Source: Lachnospiraceae bacterium (lineage in GTDB: Bacteria > Bacillota > Clostridia > Lachnospirales > Lachnospiraceae). From it: a stretch of 57,300 nucleotides of DNA. A program made the translations under genes and the position numbers. How positions within the stretch are numbered: position 1 is the first letter of the stretch; each line of letters opens with the position of its first letter. Location: positions 1-57,300 of the forward strand of contig JAILJP010000016.1 of the NCBI GenBank assembly GCA_024694625.1. Reading direction: 5' to 3'. The notes under the pieces are model-generated. The model made no database searches and was not told the origin of the DNA. It saw nothing but the letters and a program-made list of their open reading frames with translations. Of this stretch, positions 35,300 through 44,707 are shown one piece after another.

Positions 35300-35363
35300 A
35301 AAAAAGTCACATGATTTGATTCAAAACCGATAGGGCGTACAATCAAACCTATGTGACTTTTTT
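35300..35363 (+). terminator. Long hairpin terminator after gltA
   Basis: Outer arms of 13 bp (AAAAAAGTCACAT / ATGTGACTTTTTT) enclose a second 7-bp helix (TTTGATT / AATCAAA) and a 20-nt apical loop. It ends in a T run 44 bases before the Stealth gene. Confidence 0.7.
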
Positions 35364-35406
35364 ATGCTATAATATTTCCAATTTGAAACGTTAGGGGAAA
35401 TGGAAC

Positions 35407-36447
35407 ATGGACAATGAAAAAATAGATATTGTAGTTTTGTGGGTGGATGGAAATGACCCTGACTGGAAGGCACAAAAAGAAAAATACGAAGCTTTGGAAA
35501 CTGGGAAAAAACACGACACCTCTGCAGATACCCGGGCACAGCGCTATCGGGATTTTGGCCTGATGCCATACTGGTTTCGAGGAATAGAGCAAAACCTGTC
35601 CTGGATTCACAAGGTATATTTTGTGACATGGGGACATATACCGCAGTGGCTCAATACTTCGCACGAAAAACTCCAAGTCGTCAGACATGATGAAATAGTG
35701 CCAAAGGAATATCTTCCCCTTTTTAATTCCAATGCCATTGAAATATTTGTGAAAAACATTCCGAATCTGTCTGAGCAGTTCTTGTATTTCAATGATGACT
35801 GGTTTTTTATGCAAAAAGCCAATCCGAGTCGGTTTTACAAAAAGGGATTACCCAAGGATATGTTAGCGTTTCAGCCTACGGTAGCAAATGAATCCGATGA
35901 CACCATGCCTTATATTGTGCTAAATAATGCCATGTCCCTGGCTCATCATTTCAAAAAGAGAGAAGAAGTAAAAAAGCAACCGGGAGCCTATTTTCATCTG
36001 GGCTATCCACCTCTTTATTTTTTCTATAATTTGCTGGAAATGGCATTTCCCAGATATACGGCTTTTTATACGGTACATGGTCCCTCCCCTATGCTAAAAA
36101 GTGTACACGAGGAAGTATGGGAAAAGGAAAGGGAAGCGCTAGAGCGCACTGCAAGTCACAGATTTCGTTCTAAGGAGGATGTGAGTCAGTGTCTGTTTCG
36201 AGAGTGGGCAAAACTTTCCGGAAGATTTGTTCCATATAATTCTCACAAAGATTTGGCATATTTTAATCTGGGAGAAAATGATGACAAGCTGTATGGTGTA
36301 ATCGAAGGGAAAAAGAAGTTATTCCTTTGCATAAATGATTCCAATAAAGAGATTGATTTTGAAACCACTAAGCAACGATTGCAACAAGCTTTTGAAAAAG
36401 CATTTCCCAATCCTTCTTCTTTTGAGAAAAAGAAAGAGGAACAGTAG
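35407..36447 (+). CDS. Stealth-family capsular polysaccharide phosphotransferase
   Basis: The 346 residues carry the conserved Stealth regions in order: IDIVVLWVDGNDPDW (CR1, residues 6-20), YRDFGLMPYWFRGIEQNL then WIHKVYFVTWGHIPQWL (CR2), YFNDDWFF with its acidic pair near residue 126, and a C-terminal region with SHRFRSKEDVSQCLF. Family members transfer sugar-1-phosphate, making phosphodiester-linked glycans such as hexose-1-phosphate capsules. It is alone between two terminators or promoters, outside the Pel operon. Whether it decorates that polymer or another glycan cannot be seen. The C-terminus is Lys/Glu-rich. Confidence 0.9.
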   Translation: MDNEKIDIVVLWVDGNDPDWKAQKEKYEALETGKKHDTSADTRAQRYRDFGLMPYWFRGIEQNLSWIHKVYFVTWGHIPQWLNTSHEKLQVVRHDEIVPKEYLPLFNSNAIEIFVKNIPNLSEQFLYFNDDWFFMQKANPSRFYKKGLPKDMLAFQPTVANESDDTMPYIVLNNAMSLAHHFKKREEVKKQPGAYFHLGYPPLYFFYNLLEMAFPRYTAFYTVHGPSPMLKSVHEEVWEKEREALERTASHRFRSKEDVSQCLFREWAKLSGRFVPYNSHKDLAYFNLGENDDKLYGVIEGKKKLFLCINDSNKEIDFETTKQRLQQAFEKAFPNPSSFEKKKEEQ

Positions 36448-36560
36448 AAGAGCAAGCCTTTCAAAAAAGATAAATCCCTTCTTGGAGATTTTTGGAAAAA
36501 AAGGTATAATGTTTATTGTGGCAGAATTTTGATTTTTGTCATAGATACAGGAAAACAAGA

Positions 36561-36588
36561 TTGACAAAAAAATGTCAAAGCATATAAT
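36561..36588 (+). promoter_or_regulatory. Consensus promoter of pckA with palindrome over the -35
   Basis: A perfect TTGACA, 16 nt and perfect TATAAT. The -35 is the left arm of an inverted repeat, TTGACA-AAAAAA-TGTCAA (36561-36578), which looks like an operator. The roughly 70-nt leader that follows has short hairpins (TAGAT/ATCTA and CCC/GGG). This is the strongest promoter in the window and fits the gene's optimised codon use. Confidence 0.75.
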
Positions 36589-36666
36589 ATGTGTTGTAGA
36601 TTTTGGTATCTATCCCTGACAGTAGTTGGGGCTAAAATATGAGATTATATAAAAGGAGATTACAAA

Positions 36667-38280
36667 ATGGCAAATGTTGATTTAACCAAGTATGGCATTA
36701 CCGGTGTAAAGGAAATTATTTACAATCCTTCATACGAAGATTTGTACAAAGATGAAGTTGATCCTTCATTGGAAGGCTATGAAAAGGGCCAGGAAAGTGA
36801 GCTTGGCGCAGTAAACGTTATGACTGGTGTTTACACAGGACGTTCACCTAAAGATAAATTCATCGTTATGGATGAAAATTCTAAGGACACTGTTTGGTGG
36901 ACTTCAGAAGAATATCCTAACGACAACCACGTGGCTTCTCAGGAAGCTTGGGAAGCAGTAAAAGAAATCGCTAAGAAAGAGCTTTCTGATAAGAAGCTTT
37001 ACGTAGTAGATGCTTTCTGTGGTGCAAACAAAGATACACGTATGGCTGTTCGTTTCATCATGGAGGTAGCTTGGCAGGCACATTTCGTACGTAACATGTT
37101 CATTCAGCCTACCGCTGAAGAAGAAGCTGCTTTCGAGCCTGACTTCGTAGTATACAATGCTTCAAAGGCAAAGGTTACAAACTACAAAGAATTAGGATTA
37201 AACTCTGAAACAGCAGTAGTATTCAACATCACTTCTCGTGAGCAGGTTATCATTAATACATGGTACGGCGGAGAAATGAAGAAGGGTATGTTCTCTATGA
37301 TGAACTACTACTTACCTCTTAAGGGTATGGCTTCTATGCACTGCTCAGCAAATACTGATATGGACGGAAAGAACACAGCTATCTTCTTCGGACTTTCAGG
37401 AACAGGTAAGACTACTCTTTCTACAGATCCTAAGCGTTTACTTATCGGTGATGATGAGCACGGCTGGGATGACAACGGCGTATTCAACTTCGAAGGTGGA
37501 TGCTACGCTAAGGTTATCAACCTTGATAAGGAATCTGAGCCCGACATCTACAATGCAATCCGTCGTGATGCACTTTTAGAGAACGTTACATTGGATGACA
37601 AGGGTGTTATTGACTTCGCAGATAAGTCAGTTACAGAAAACACTCGTGTTTCTTATCCTATCAACCATATTGAAAACATCGTTCAGAAGGTGAACGGAAT
37701 TTCTGCAGGTCCTGAAGCTAAGAATGTTATCTTCTTGTCAGCAGATGCATTCGGAGTACTTCCTCCTGTATCTATCCTTACACCTGAACAGACAAAGTAC
37801 TACTTCTTATCAGGATTTACCGCAAAGCTTGCTGGTACTGAAAGAGGAATTACTGAGCCTACACCTACATTCTCTGCTTGTTTCGGACAGGCTTTCTTAG
37901 AGCTTCATCCTACAAAGTACGCTGAAGAATTGGTTAAGAAGATGGAAAAATCCGGAGCTAAGGCTTACCTTGTTAACACCGGATGGAACGGAACCGGAAA
38001 GAGAATTTCCATCAAAGATACCCGTGGTATCATCGATGGTATCTTAAACGGAGATATCTTAAAGAGCGAAACTAAGACAATTCCTTACTTCAACTTCGAA
38101 GTACCTACTTCTTTAACAGGAGTTGATACAAACATCTTAGATCCTCGTGATACATATGCTAACGCTTCCGAATGGGAAGAAAAAGCAAAGGATTTGGCAG
38201 CTCGTTTCCAGAAGAACTTCAAGAAGTACGAAGGAAATGATGCAGGTAAGGCACTTGTTCCTGCTGGTCCTCAGTTATAA
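36667..38280 (+). CDS. pckA: Phosphoenolpyruvate carboxykinase (ATP)
   Basis: The 537 residues have the ATP-type PEPCK signature: [16 protein letters not shown] near residue 50, the kinase P-loop [13 protein letters not shown] near 243, the metal-binding [12 protein letters not shown] and [11 protein letters not shown]-like block ([11 protein letters not shown]). It interconverts oxaloacetate plus ATP and PEP plus CO2. In rumen and gut anaerobes it often runs towards oxaloacetate. Codon use is distinctly different from neighbours (TCT, CTT, CGT, AAG and GAC-rich), which indicates very high expression and agrees with the perfect promoter and AAAGGAG site. It is monocistronic, with a terminator after it. 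Confidence 0.97.
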   Translation: MANVDLTKYGITGVKEIIYNPSYEDLYKDEVDPSLEGYEKGQESELGAVNVMTGVYTGRSPKDKFIVMDENSKDTVWWTSEEYPNDNHVASQEAWEAVKEIAKKELSDKKLYVVDAFCGANKDTRMAVRFIMEVAWQAHFVRNMFIQPTAEEEAAFEPDFVVYNASKAKVTNYKELGLNSETAVVFNITSREQVIINTWYGGEMKKGMFSMMNYYLPLKGMASMHCSANTDMDGKNTAIFFGLSGTGKTTLSTDPKRLLIGDDEHGWDDNGVFNFEGGCYAKVINLDKESEPDIYNAIRRDALLENVTLDDKGVIDFADKSVTENTRVSYPINHIENIVQKVNGISAGPEAKNVIFLSADAFGVLPPVSILTPEQTKYYFLSGFTAKLAGTERGITEPTPTFSACFGQAFLELHPTKYAEELVKKMEKSGAKAYLVNTGWNGTGKRISIKDTRGIIDGILNGDILKSETKTIPYFNFEVPTSLTGVDTNILDPRDTYANASEWEEKAKDLAARFQKNFKKYEGNDAGKALVPAGPQL

Positions 38281-38304
38281 GATTTATTCTTTTATAAAAT
38301 TTCA

Positions 38305-38336
38305 AACGAGAAGCCTGCTTAGGCTTCTCGTTTTTT
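38305..38336 (+). terminator. Rho-independent terminator after pckA
   Basis: A 12-bp stem (AACGAGAAGCCT / AGGCTTCTCGTT) with a GCTT loop and a run of six or more T. Confidence 0.9.
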
Positions 38337-38352
38337 AAAAAGAGGGGATAAC

Positions 38353-39405
38353 ATGGTTTCAATTATCATTTGTGCGGTGAAACTAAACGAATACTTTAAA
38401 GAATGCATCCACTCCTGTGTCACTCAGACCTATGAGGATACGGAGATTCTTTTGATTACAGAAAAGGATACGGAGGACTTTTTGCTTTGCAAGGAAATGG
38501 AGCGGAAAGATTCTAGAATCCGTGTGGTTGCAAAAGAAAAACATAACGTTGGAAAAGGTAGAAACTATGGACTTTCAGAGGCAAAGGGAGATTATATTTG
38601 CTTTGTGGATGCTGATGACACCTTTTACAATGAGACCTCTTTGGAACGTATGGTGCGTAGCCTTTCCGTGGAAAATGGAGATGTTTTGGTTTCCAATTAC
38701 GTTCGAAAAGTGGAAGATGAATTGATTCCCGTTATGAATCACGGATTTAGTGAACAGACAGATGTATTGTCCGAAGATTTCCGGTTTACAGGGTTTTTCT
38801 CCCGTGCCCATTTGAGTTTCGTTTGGGCAAAGCTCTATCGTAAAGAGTTTTTGGATGATAATGAAATTCGATTCCCGGAAACCACCAATGGAGAAGACCG
38901 TGCGTTTAATATGTGTGTTTACGGTGCCAGACCGGATTACGTATTCTCCGATCAGGTGACTTATATTTACCGCAACAATTTGGATTCCATTACCCATAGC
39001 TATCATGAAAAGTTTAAAGAAATCTGGGAAGAAAATGCAGTGTTTTATGACCGTTATATGGAAAAACTGCAACCGAAGTATTCCTTCGAGGACTTGCCGG
39101 CATTTGTCATGATGTTTTCTTTGATTTTCCATGTGCGACAGGAATACGAAAGAAAGAATTCTAAAAAGAATATTTTGGAAGTGGTGGAAGCCTACACCAC
39201 AGATGATTATGTAAATAAGAAAATGAATTATTTAGTGGAACATAAGATTTGCAATCAGATTTCCGATTTGGGGTATCGAACCGGAACGGATAATCTTTCT
39301 AAATGGATTGTAAAGAAGAGAAATGATTCCATTATTTTCGGGTTGGAAAAAATCTTTGATTTATCCATTGATAAGAAGCATTCTCCCGAAACTGCAAATT
39401 CATAA
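38353..39405 (+). CDS. Family 2 glycosyltransferase
   Basis: The 350 residues begin MVSIIICAVKLNEYFKECI with a GT-A fold. The donor-metal motif is FVDADDTFY near residue 82, preceded by KGRNYGLSEAKGDY. The C-terminal part (about 115-260) includes FVWAKLYRKEFL and NGEDRAFN, common in capsule and EPS transferases that add one sugar. No membrane helix is evident. It lies alone between the pckA terminator and its own terminator, without other glycan genes next to it, so its acceptor is unknown. The stop codon overlaps the terminator stem. Confidence 0.88.
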   Translation: MVSIIICAVKLNEYFKECIHSCVTQTYEDTEILLITEKDTEDFLLCKEMERKDSRIRVVAKEKHNVGKGRNYGLSEAKGDYICFVDADDTFYNETSLERMVRSLSVENGDVLVSNYVRKVEDELIPVMNHGFSEQTDVLSEDFRFTGFFSRAHLSFVWAKLYRKEFLDDNEIRFPETTNGEDRAFNMCVYGARPDYVFSDQVTYIYRNNLDSITHSYHEKFKEIWEENAVFYDRYMEKLQPKYSFEDLPAFVMMFSLIFHVRQEYERKNSKKNILEVVEAYTTDDYVNKKMNYLVEHKICNQISDLGYRTGTDNLSKWIVKKRNDSIIFGLEKIFDLSIDKKHSPETANS

Positions 39406-39432
39406 AGAGGAGTAGTAATACTCCTCTTTTTT
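39404..39432 (+). terminator. Rho-independent terminator overlapping the GT2 stop codon
   Basis: An 11-bp stem (AAAGAGGAGTA / TACTCCTCTTT) with a 4-nt loop and a T run; the first stem bases belong to the TAA. Confidence 0.85.
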
Positions 39433-39491
39433 ATGGTAAAATTACGGGGAAAACGCTTACAATAGCATACTGCGAGAAGAGGAGCGATGAC

Positions 39492-40844
39492 ATGAGCTTG
39501 CTGATTAAAGGTGGAAGGGTATTAAATCCTGCCACAAATACAGATGATGTCTTGGATGTGTTGATTGACACCGAGACAAAGAAAATTGTAAAAATGGAAA
39601 AAGATATCACGGAGGAAAATGCGAGAATCCTTGATGCAACAGATAAGTTTGTATTTCCCGGATTCATTGATTTGCATGTGCATTTCAGAGATCCGGGACA
39701 GACCCATAAAGGGGATATCTCCACGGAATCCCATGCGGCAGCAAAAGGTGGATTTACAACAGTTTGCACCATGCCAAACACAACGCCCGTGATTGATAAT
39801 AAAGAACAGTACATTTATGTGCGGGATAAGGCAAGAGGCATTGGCCTTTGTAATGTCCTGCAGGTTGGTGCCATCACCAAAGGTATGGAAGGAAAAGAAC
39901 TTTCCGATATTTACGGCATGGCGGACGAAGGCATGATATCCATTTCCGAGGATGGAAAGAGTGTTATGGATTCCGGACTTTTGCGGGATGCCATGAAGAT
40001 TGCAAAAGAGAAAAACTTGTCAGTGCTTTCACACTGTGAGGATATTAATTTGGTACAGGGCGGCGTTATGAATGCCGGTAAAAAAGCCCGGGAGTTTGGT
40101 GTCAATGGCATAACCAATGCAGTGGAGAATGTCATTGAAGCTAGAGATATAATGCTTGCGGAGGAGACCGGAGCAAAACTTCATCTTTGCCATTGCTCTA
40201 CAAAGGAGTCAGTGGAGATGATTCGGGAAGCCAAAAAACGCGGCATTCGTGTGTCCGGTGAAGTGTGCCCTCATCATTTTGCTCTTTGTGAAGATGATAT
40301 TCCATCCAAAGAAGATGCAAACTTTAAAATGAATCCCCCTCTTCGGAGTAAAGAAGATGTGGAAGCATTAAAGAAAGGTTTGAAAGAAGGTGTGTTGGAA
40401 GTGATTTCCACAGACCATGCACCCCATAGTGCAGAAGAAAAATCCAAAGATTTTACCAAAGCGCCCTTTGGTATTGTGGGATTGGAGACAGCAGCTTCTT
40501 TAACCTACAGCGAGTTGGTTTTGGGAGGATATTTAACTCCCATGCAAATGGCAGAAAAGATGAGTTACAATCCTGCCAAAGTAATTGGAATTGATAAAGG
40601 TGATATTTCCGTTGGAAAGATTGCAGATTTGGTAATTTTCGATTCGGACAAAGAATACGAAGTAACAGAAAAAGAATTTGCCGGTAAAAGCAAAAATTCT
40701 CCTTTTATTGGATGGACCTTAACGGGAAAGGTTTGTGCCACCGTTATGGGAGGAAAGATTACCTATGAGCTTCGGGAAAAAGAAGAAGCAAAGGGAATCA
40801 AAAAGGTGATTCAAAATATCGTAGATAAATTCAGTAAATCATAG
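39492..40844 (+). CDS. pyrC: Dihydroorotase
   Basis: The 450 residues are the long, multifunctional-type (class I) dihydroorotase. The metal-binding DLHVHFRDPGQTHKGD is at about residues 58-73, with TMPNTTPVID, the zinc-ligand histidines in SVLSHCED and LHLCHCS, and the catalytic Asp in STDHAPHS. It closes carbamoyl aspartate to dihydroorotate. It opens the pyrimidine run pyrC-pyrF-(kinase)-pyrK-pyrD and follows a terminator, so a promoter must lie in 39433-39480. I see no PyrR-type attenuator in that short space. pyrB, pyrA and pyrR are not in the window. Confidence 0.95.
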   Translation: MSLLIKGGRVLNPATNTDDVLDVLIDTETKKIVKMEKDITEENARILDATDKFVFPGFIDLHVHFRDPGQTHKGDISTESHAAAKGGFTTVCTMPNTTPVIDNKEQYIYVRDKARGIGLCNVLQVGAITKGMEGKELSDIYGMADEGMISISEDGKSVMDSGLLRDAMKIAKEKNLSVLSHCEDINLVQGGVMNAGKKAREFGVNGITNAVENVIEARDIMLAEETGAKLHLCHCSTKESVEMIREAKKRGIRVSGEVCPHHFALCEDDIPSKEDANFKMNPPLRSKEDVEALKKGLKEGVLEVISTDHAPHSAEEKSKDFTKAPFGIVGLETAASLTYSELVLGGYLTPMQMAEKMSYNPAKVIGIDKGDISVGKIADLVIFDSDKEYEVTEKEFAGKSKNSPFIGWTLTGKVCATVMGGKITYELREKEEAKGIKKVIQNIVDKFSKS

Positions 40845-40857
40845 AAAGAGGTAGAAC

Positions 40858-41781
40858 ATGATTCAGAAACTAATTACAAACATCAAAAAGACAAATGCGC
40901 CCATCGTAGTGGGATTGGATCCCATGCTTTCCTATATCCCGAAGTGGGTATTGAACAATTGCTACGGTGAGTTTGGTTTAAATACAAAGGGAGCTGCAGA
41001 AGCGGTATGGAGATACAATAAAGCCATTATTGATGCGACTTATGATTTAATTCCTGCAGTAAAACCCCAGATTGCCATGTACGAACAGTTTGGCATTGAT
41101 GGATTGATTGCTTACAAAAAAACTGTAGATTACTGTCATGAAAAAGGTTTGATGGTAATCGGTGATGTAAAGCGTGGTGACATCGGTTCTACATCTGCAG
41201 CTTATGCTACCGCTCATCTTGGAGCAGTAGAAATCGGCGGAGAAAAATATGCAGGATTTGACGAAGATTTTGCTACTGTAAATCCTTACCTTGGAACAGA
41301 CGGTATCAAACCTTTTGTAGATGTTTGTCAGGAATTTGATAAGGGTATCTTTGTTTTGGTAAAGACTTCCAATCCTTCTTCAGGAGAATTCCAGGATCAG
41401 GTGCTTTCTTCTACTGGAAAACCCTTGTATGAATATGTAGGTCAGATGGTGGAAAAATGGGGCGAGCCTACCATGGAAGGTGACTACACCAATGTTGGTG
41501 CTGTTGTAGGTGCGACCTATCCTGAAATGGGAAAAGTACTTCGTGAGATTATGCCTCATACTTACATCCTTGTTCCGGGATATGGTGCTCAGGGTGGAAC
41601 AGGAGCAGATTTGGTTCCTTTCTTTAATAAAGACGGTTTAGGTGCCATTGTAAACTCTTCCCGTGGAATTATTGCAGCCTACAAAAAAGAAGAGTATGCA
41701 AAATTTGGTGAGAAGAATTTTGCGGACGCTTCTCGTCAGGCAGCATTGGATATGATTCAGGATATTACACAGTATTTATAA
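40858..41781 (+). CDS. pyrF: Orotidine 5'-phosphate decarboxylase (long form)
   Basis: The 307-residue length and motifs identify the longer, clostridial/actinobacterial PyrF type: VVGLDPMLSYIP near residue 19, VIGDVKRGDIGSTSAAYA (the catalytic Lys-Asp array) near 98-115, and VPGYGAQGGTGADLVPFF with NSSRGI at the phosphate site. It decarboxylates OMP to UMP, the last step of the pathway. It follows pyrC by 13 bases with AGAGGT as ribosome site. The next gene, 53 bases on, is a sensor kinase, not a pyrimidine enzyme. Confidence 0.95.
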   Translation: MIQKLITNIKKTNAPIVVGLDPMLSYIPKWVLNNCYGEFGLNTKGAAEAVWRYNKAIIDATYDLIPAVKPQIAMYEQFGIDGLIAYKKTVDYCHEKGLMVIGDVKRGDIGSTSAAYATAHLGAVEIGGEKYAGFDEDFATVNPYLGTDGIKPFVDVCQEFDKGIFVLVKTSNPSSGEFQDQVLSSTGKPLYEYVGQMVEKWGEPTMEGDYTNVGAVVGATYPEMGKVLREIMPHTYILVPGYGAQGGTGADLVPFFNKDGLGAIVNSSRGIIAAYKKEEYAKFGEKNFADASRQAALDMIQDITQYL

Positions 41782-41834
41782 TTGTAGCGGCATTTAGTTC
41801 AGGTAGTATTGAGAGGAAATTTGGGTGAAATAAT

Positions 41835-44699
41835 ATGGGAATAGTAGTTAACTGCCTGCTTTTTATATTTGGCACTGTTGCGGCGGTAATGGGAATCAGT
41901 TTCTATTTGCGTAACATCAAATATGAAAAGGAAACCAGTTTGATTCTATTAATGTACGGTTTGTCTTCCGCGCTTTGGTGCGGTTGCTACGGTATCATAG
42001 GTCTTGTGTGGCAATTGGAGTGGTGCCCCTATATTCGTATGGTGGGTATTTTTGCCGTGGATGCCTTTATCATGACAGAGGTCTTTATGGCCTGTAAATT
42101 GGTAAATCCTTCAAAAAGATGGAATCTGATTATCAAAGGCGGAATGTTTATCCTATCTTTCATTGATTGGGTTGTATATGCCGATAGAGGTGTGGATCTT
42201 TATGTTCGTATAGGGGCTTGGACTACATGGAACGCAAATCCGGATTATGAATGGAATCGAAACTATCATTCCTTTTATGTGGTAATTGCATCAGCTCTAC
42301 TTTTGCTGATGGCGCTTATCTGGAGACACAGACGGGAACTGAAACGGGAAGGAAGATTCGTAAAGCTTTTATTTATTGCAAACTTTGCATTTTTATTTGG
42401 GTCATTCCCGGATACCTTTTTGCCTTTGACCGGACATCCGGCATTGTCTACCTCCGGTTTGGGAGCGGCGTTATGTACTATGGTAGTATGGTATGGAGCG
42501 GTTCAGCTGAACTATTTTGATATTCGTATGGGAAACATTGCTGAGAAATTTTTGGATTTCATCGATGCGGGAATCATCGTTTTGGATACGAATAAGCAGG
42601 TTTCCATTATCAATAAATACTGCCAAAAGATGCTAGAGGATGCTCAAATCGCCAACAACCGTGTGGTAGATCTGTTTGATTTAAATGGCTACGATTTAAA
42701 AGAGGCGTTTGAAAAAGCAGTTGATGAAGTTTATACCATACGTGTGTCGGATAAATCCCATACCCATTTTTATTCTGTTCGTTTAAATGCTTTAAAGGAC
42801 GATTTCCATACGCCCTTCTGTTTTCTTTGCATTTTTACAGATGTAACAGAAGAGATGAAGATGATTGACCGCTTGGAAGTGGCATCAAAAGCCAAAACGG
42901 ATTTCTTGGCTCAGATGTCTCACGAGATTCGTACCCCTATTAATACAGTTTTGGGAATGAACGAAATGATTCTTCGTTCCAATGCGGATGAGCAGGTATT
43001 GGAATACGCCTCCGGTATTGATTCTGCAGGTCGGATTCTTTTGTCTTTGATTAACAGTATTTTGGATTTTTCAAAAATCGAAGACGGTCATATGGAAATT
43101 ATTCCCGTGAAATATGACATGGCATCTCTTTTGACAAATTTGGTGAACTCTATTTCTCAGCAAGCACAAAAAAAGGAATTGCAGTTTGAATTGGATGTGG
43201 ATTCTGACATCCCCTGTATGCTTTACGGAGATGATGTCCGTTTGGCACAGATTATCATGAACCTTTTGAGCAATGCGGTGAAGTACACCAAAGAAGGTAA
43301 GGTGAAGCTGACCTTGAAATACTTGGAAGAGCGAAAGAACCAGGCTGGTATTTATGTGGCGGTGGAAGACACCGGTATAGGTATCAAACAAGAGGATATC
43401 AAACGACTGGCGGTTTCCTTTGAACGCTTGGACGAGGTTCGAAATCACGATATTGAGGGAACGGGACTGGGAATTTCCATTGTGACAAAGCTTCTTTCCA
43501 TGATGAACAGTAAGCTTGAGGTGGAAAGTGAATACGGAAAAGGTTCTTGCTTCTCCTTCATCATCTACCAGCCTATTGTGGATGCAACCCCCATTGGAGA
43601 TTACAACGAACGGTTGATTTTTAGCCAAAGATCACAGGCCCATGAGAATCTACCTCACGCTCCGGAAGCAAAGATTTTGGTGGTGGATGATAATACTATG
43701 AATCTGAAAGTGGCAAGCCAGTTGTTGTCACTCTTTGGTATTCAACCACGATTGGCTTCCTCTGGTTTAGAGGCATTGGAATGCCTGCGGGAAGAGAAAT
43801 TTGATATTGTATTTATGGATCACATGATGCCGAAAATGGACGGTATAGAAACCCTTCACGAGGCAGAAAATCAACAGCTTCGAAAAGAAGAAACGGTCTT
43901 TGTGGTGCTGACTGCCAATGCTGTGGCGGGAGCCAGAGATCAGTATTTGAAAGAGGGATTTTCAGATTACTTGTCCAAGCCGATTGACCTTTTGAAATTA
44001 TCCAAGTTACTGCAAAAGTATTTGAAAAAAGAATTGTTTGTGGAAGGACCAAAAGAAGAAGAGGCTCCAAAGCAGAAAGAGGAGTATCCTCCTATTGATG
44101 GGGTGGATTGGAATGTGGCCTATGCCAATATGCCTAACACTTCCATGCTTTTGGATTTGATGCATACCTTTTTTGAAAATTCCAAGCAAGATGCAGACGA
44201 ATTGGATGATTACATGGAACAGGTTTTGGTAAAGCGGGAAGAGGAAGGCATAGAGTCATATCGCATTAAGGTGCATGCCATGAAAAACTCCTGTGCTACC
44301 CTTGGAGCGAAAGAAATATCCGAAGAGGCAAAGGCTTTGGAATATGCAGCAAGAGATGAGGATTTGCTGTTTATAGAGGGCCATCATGAGGACTTTGTTT
44401 CAAAGTATATTGCTTTGGGAGAAAGTATTCAAAAGGCGTTGTTCCCCAATGAACTTCCGGATCGAAAAGAAATGGACAATGACACCTTGCTTCGAAACCT
44501 GACGCTTTTGGAAACAGCTATGGATGAGTTTGATACCATTACCTTACAACAGATTTCCACTTTGTTGAGTCGTTATGATTTTGAAAATAGTGAGATTGAG
44601 GAGTTGATGGCAAAGATTCAAGATGGAATACGAGCTTTCGACCAGGAGTTGTTTTGGGATAGTTTAAATCATTTGAAAAAAATCTTAGAAAGAGGATAA
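41835..44699 (+). CDS. Membrane hybrid histidine kinase with receiver and Hpt domains
   Basis: The 954 residues are ordered: a membrane sensor of about seven helices (1-235), a PAS-like domain (235-340) and a HisKA domain with phospho-His363 in SHEIRTPIN. An HK ATPase with N box MNLLSNAVKYT and G1 DTGIGIK follows (to about 590), then a receiver with Asp662 in FMDHMMPKMDG and a C-terminal Hpt domain with His814 in VHAMKNSCATLGA. A further helical tail ends the protein. The chain His363-Asp662-His814 could relay phosphate within one protein, but no separate output regulator is adjacent. It sits inside the pyr run, 8 bases before pyrK. The membrane part resembles 7TM histidine-kinase sensors; the signal is unknown. 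Confidence 0.92.
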   Translation: MGIVVNCLLFIFGTVAAVMGISFYLRNIKYEKETSLILLMYGLSSALWCGCYGIIGLVWQLEWCPYIRMVGIFAVDAFIMTEVFMACKLVNPSKRWNLIIKGGMFILSFIDWVVYADRGVDLYVRIGAWTTWNANPDYEWNRNYHSFYVVIASALLLLMALIWRHRRELKREGRFVKLLFIANFAFLFGSFPDTFLPLTGHPALSTSGLGAALCTMVVWYGAVQLNYFDIRMGNIAEKFLDFIDAGIIVLDTNKQVSIINKYCQKMLEDAQIANNRVVDLFDLNGYDLKEAFEKAVDEVYTIRVSDKSHTHFYSVRLNALKDDFHTPFCFLCIFTDVTEEMKMIDRLEVASKAKTDFLAQMSHEIRTPINTVLGMNEMILRSNADEQVLEYASGIDSAGRILLSLINSILDFSKIEDGHMEIIPVKYDMASLLTNLVNSISQQAQKKELQFELDVDSDIPCMLYGDDVRLAQIIMNLLSNAVKYTKEGKVKLTLKYLEERKNQAGIYVAVEDTGIGIKQEDIKRLAVSFERLDEVRNHDIEGTGLGISIVTKLLSMMNSKLEVESEYGKGSCFSFIIYQPIVDATPIGDYNERLIFSQRSQAHENLPHAPEAKILVVDDNTMNLKVASQLLSLFGIQPRLASSGLEALECLREEKFDIVFMDHMMPKMDGIETLHEAENQQLRKEETVFVVLTANAVAGARDQYLKEGFSDYLSKPIDLLKLSKLLQKYLKKELFVEGPKEEEAPKQKEEYPPIDGVDWNVAYANMPNTSMLLDLMHTFFENSKQDADELDDYMEQVLVKREEEGIESYRIKVHAMKNSCATLGAKEISEEAKALEYAARDEDLLFIEGHHEDFVSKYIALGESIQKALFPNELPDRKEMDNDTLLRNLTLLETAMDEFDTITLQQISTLLSRYDFENSEIEELMAKIQDGIRAFDQELFWDSLNHLKKILERG

Positions 44700-44707
44700 C
44701 ACTGAAT

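Noticed and set aside
39433-39491. PyrR attenuator upstream of pyrC
   Set aside because: Only about 60 bases lie between the preceding terminator and pyrC; no anti-terminator/terminator pair fits.
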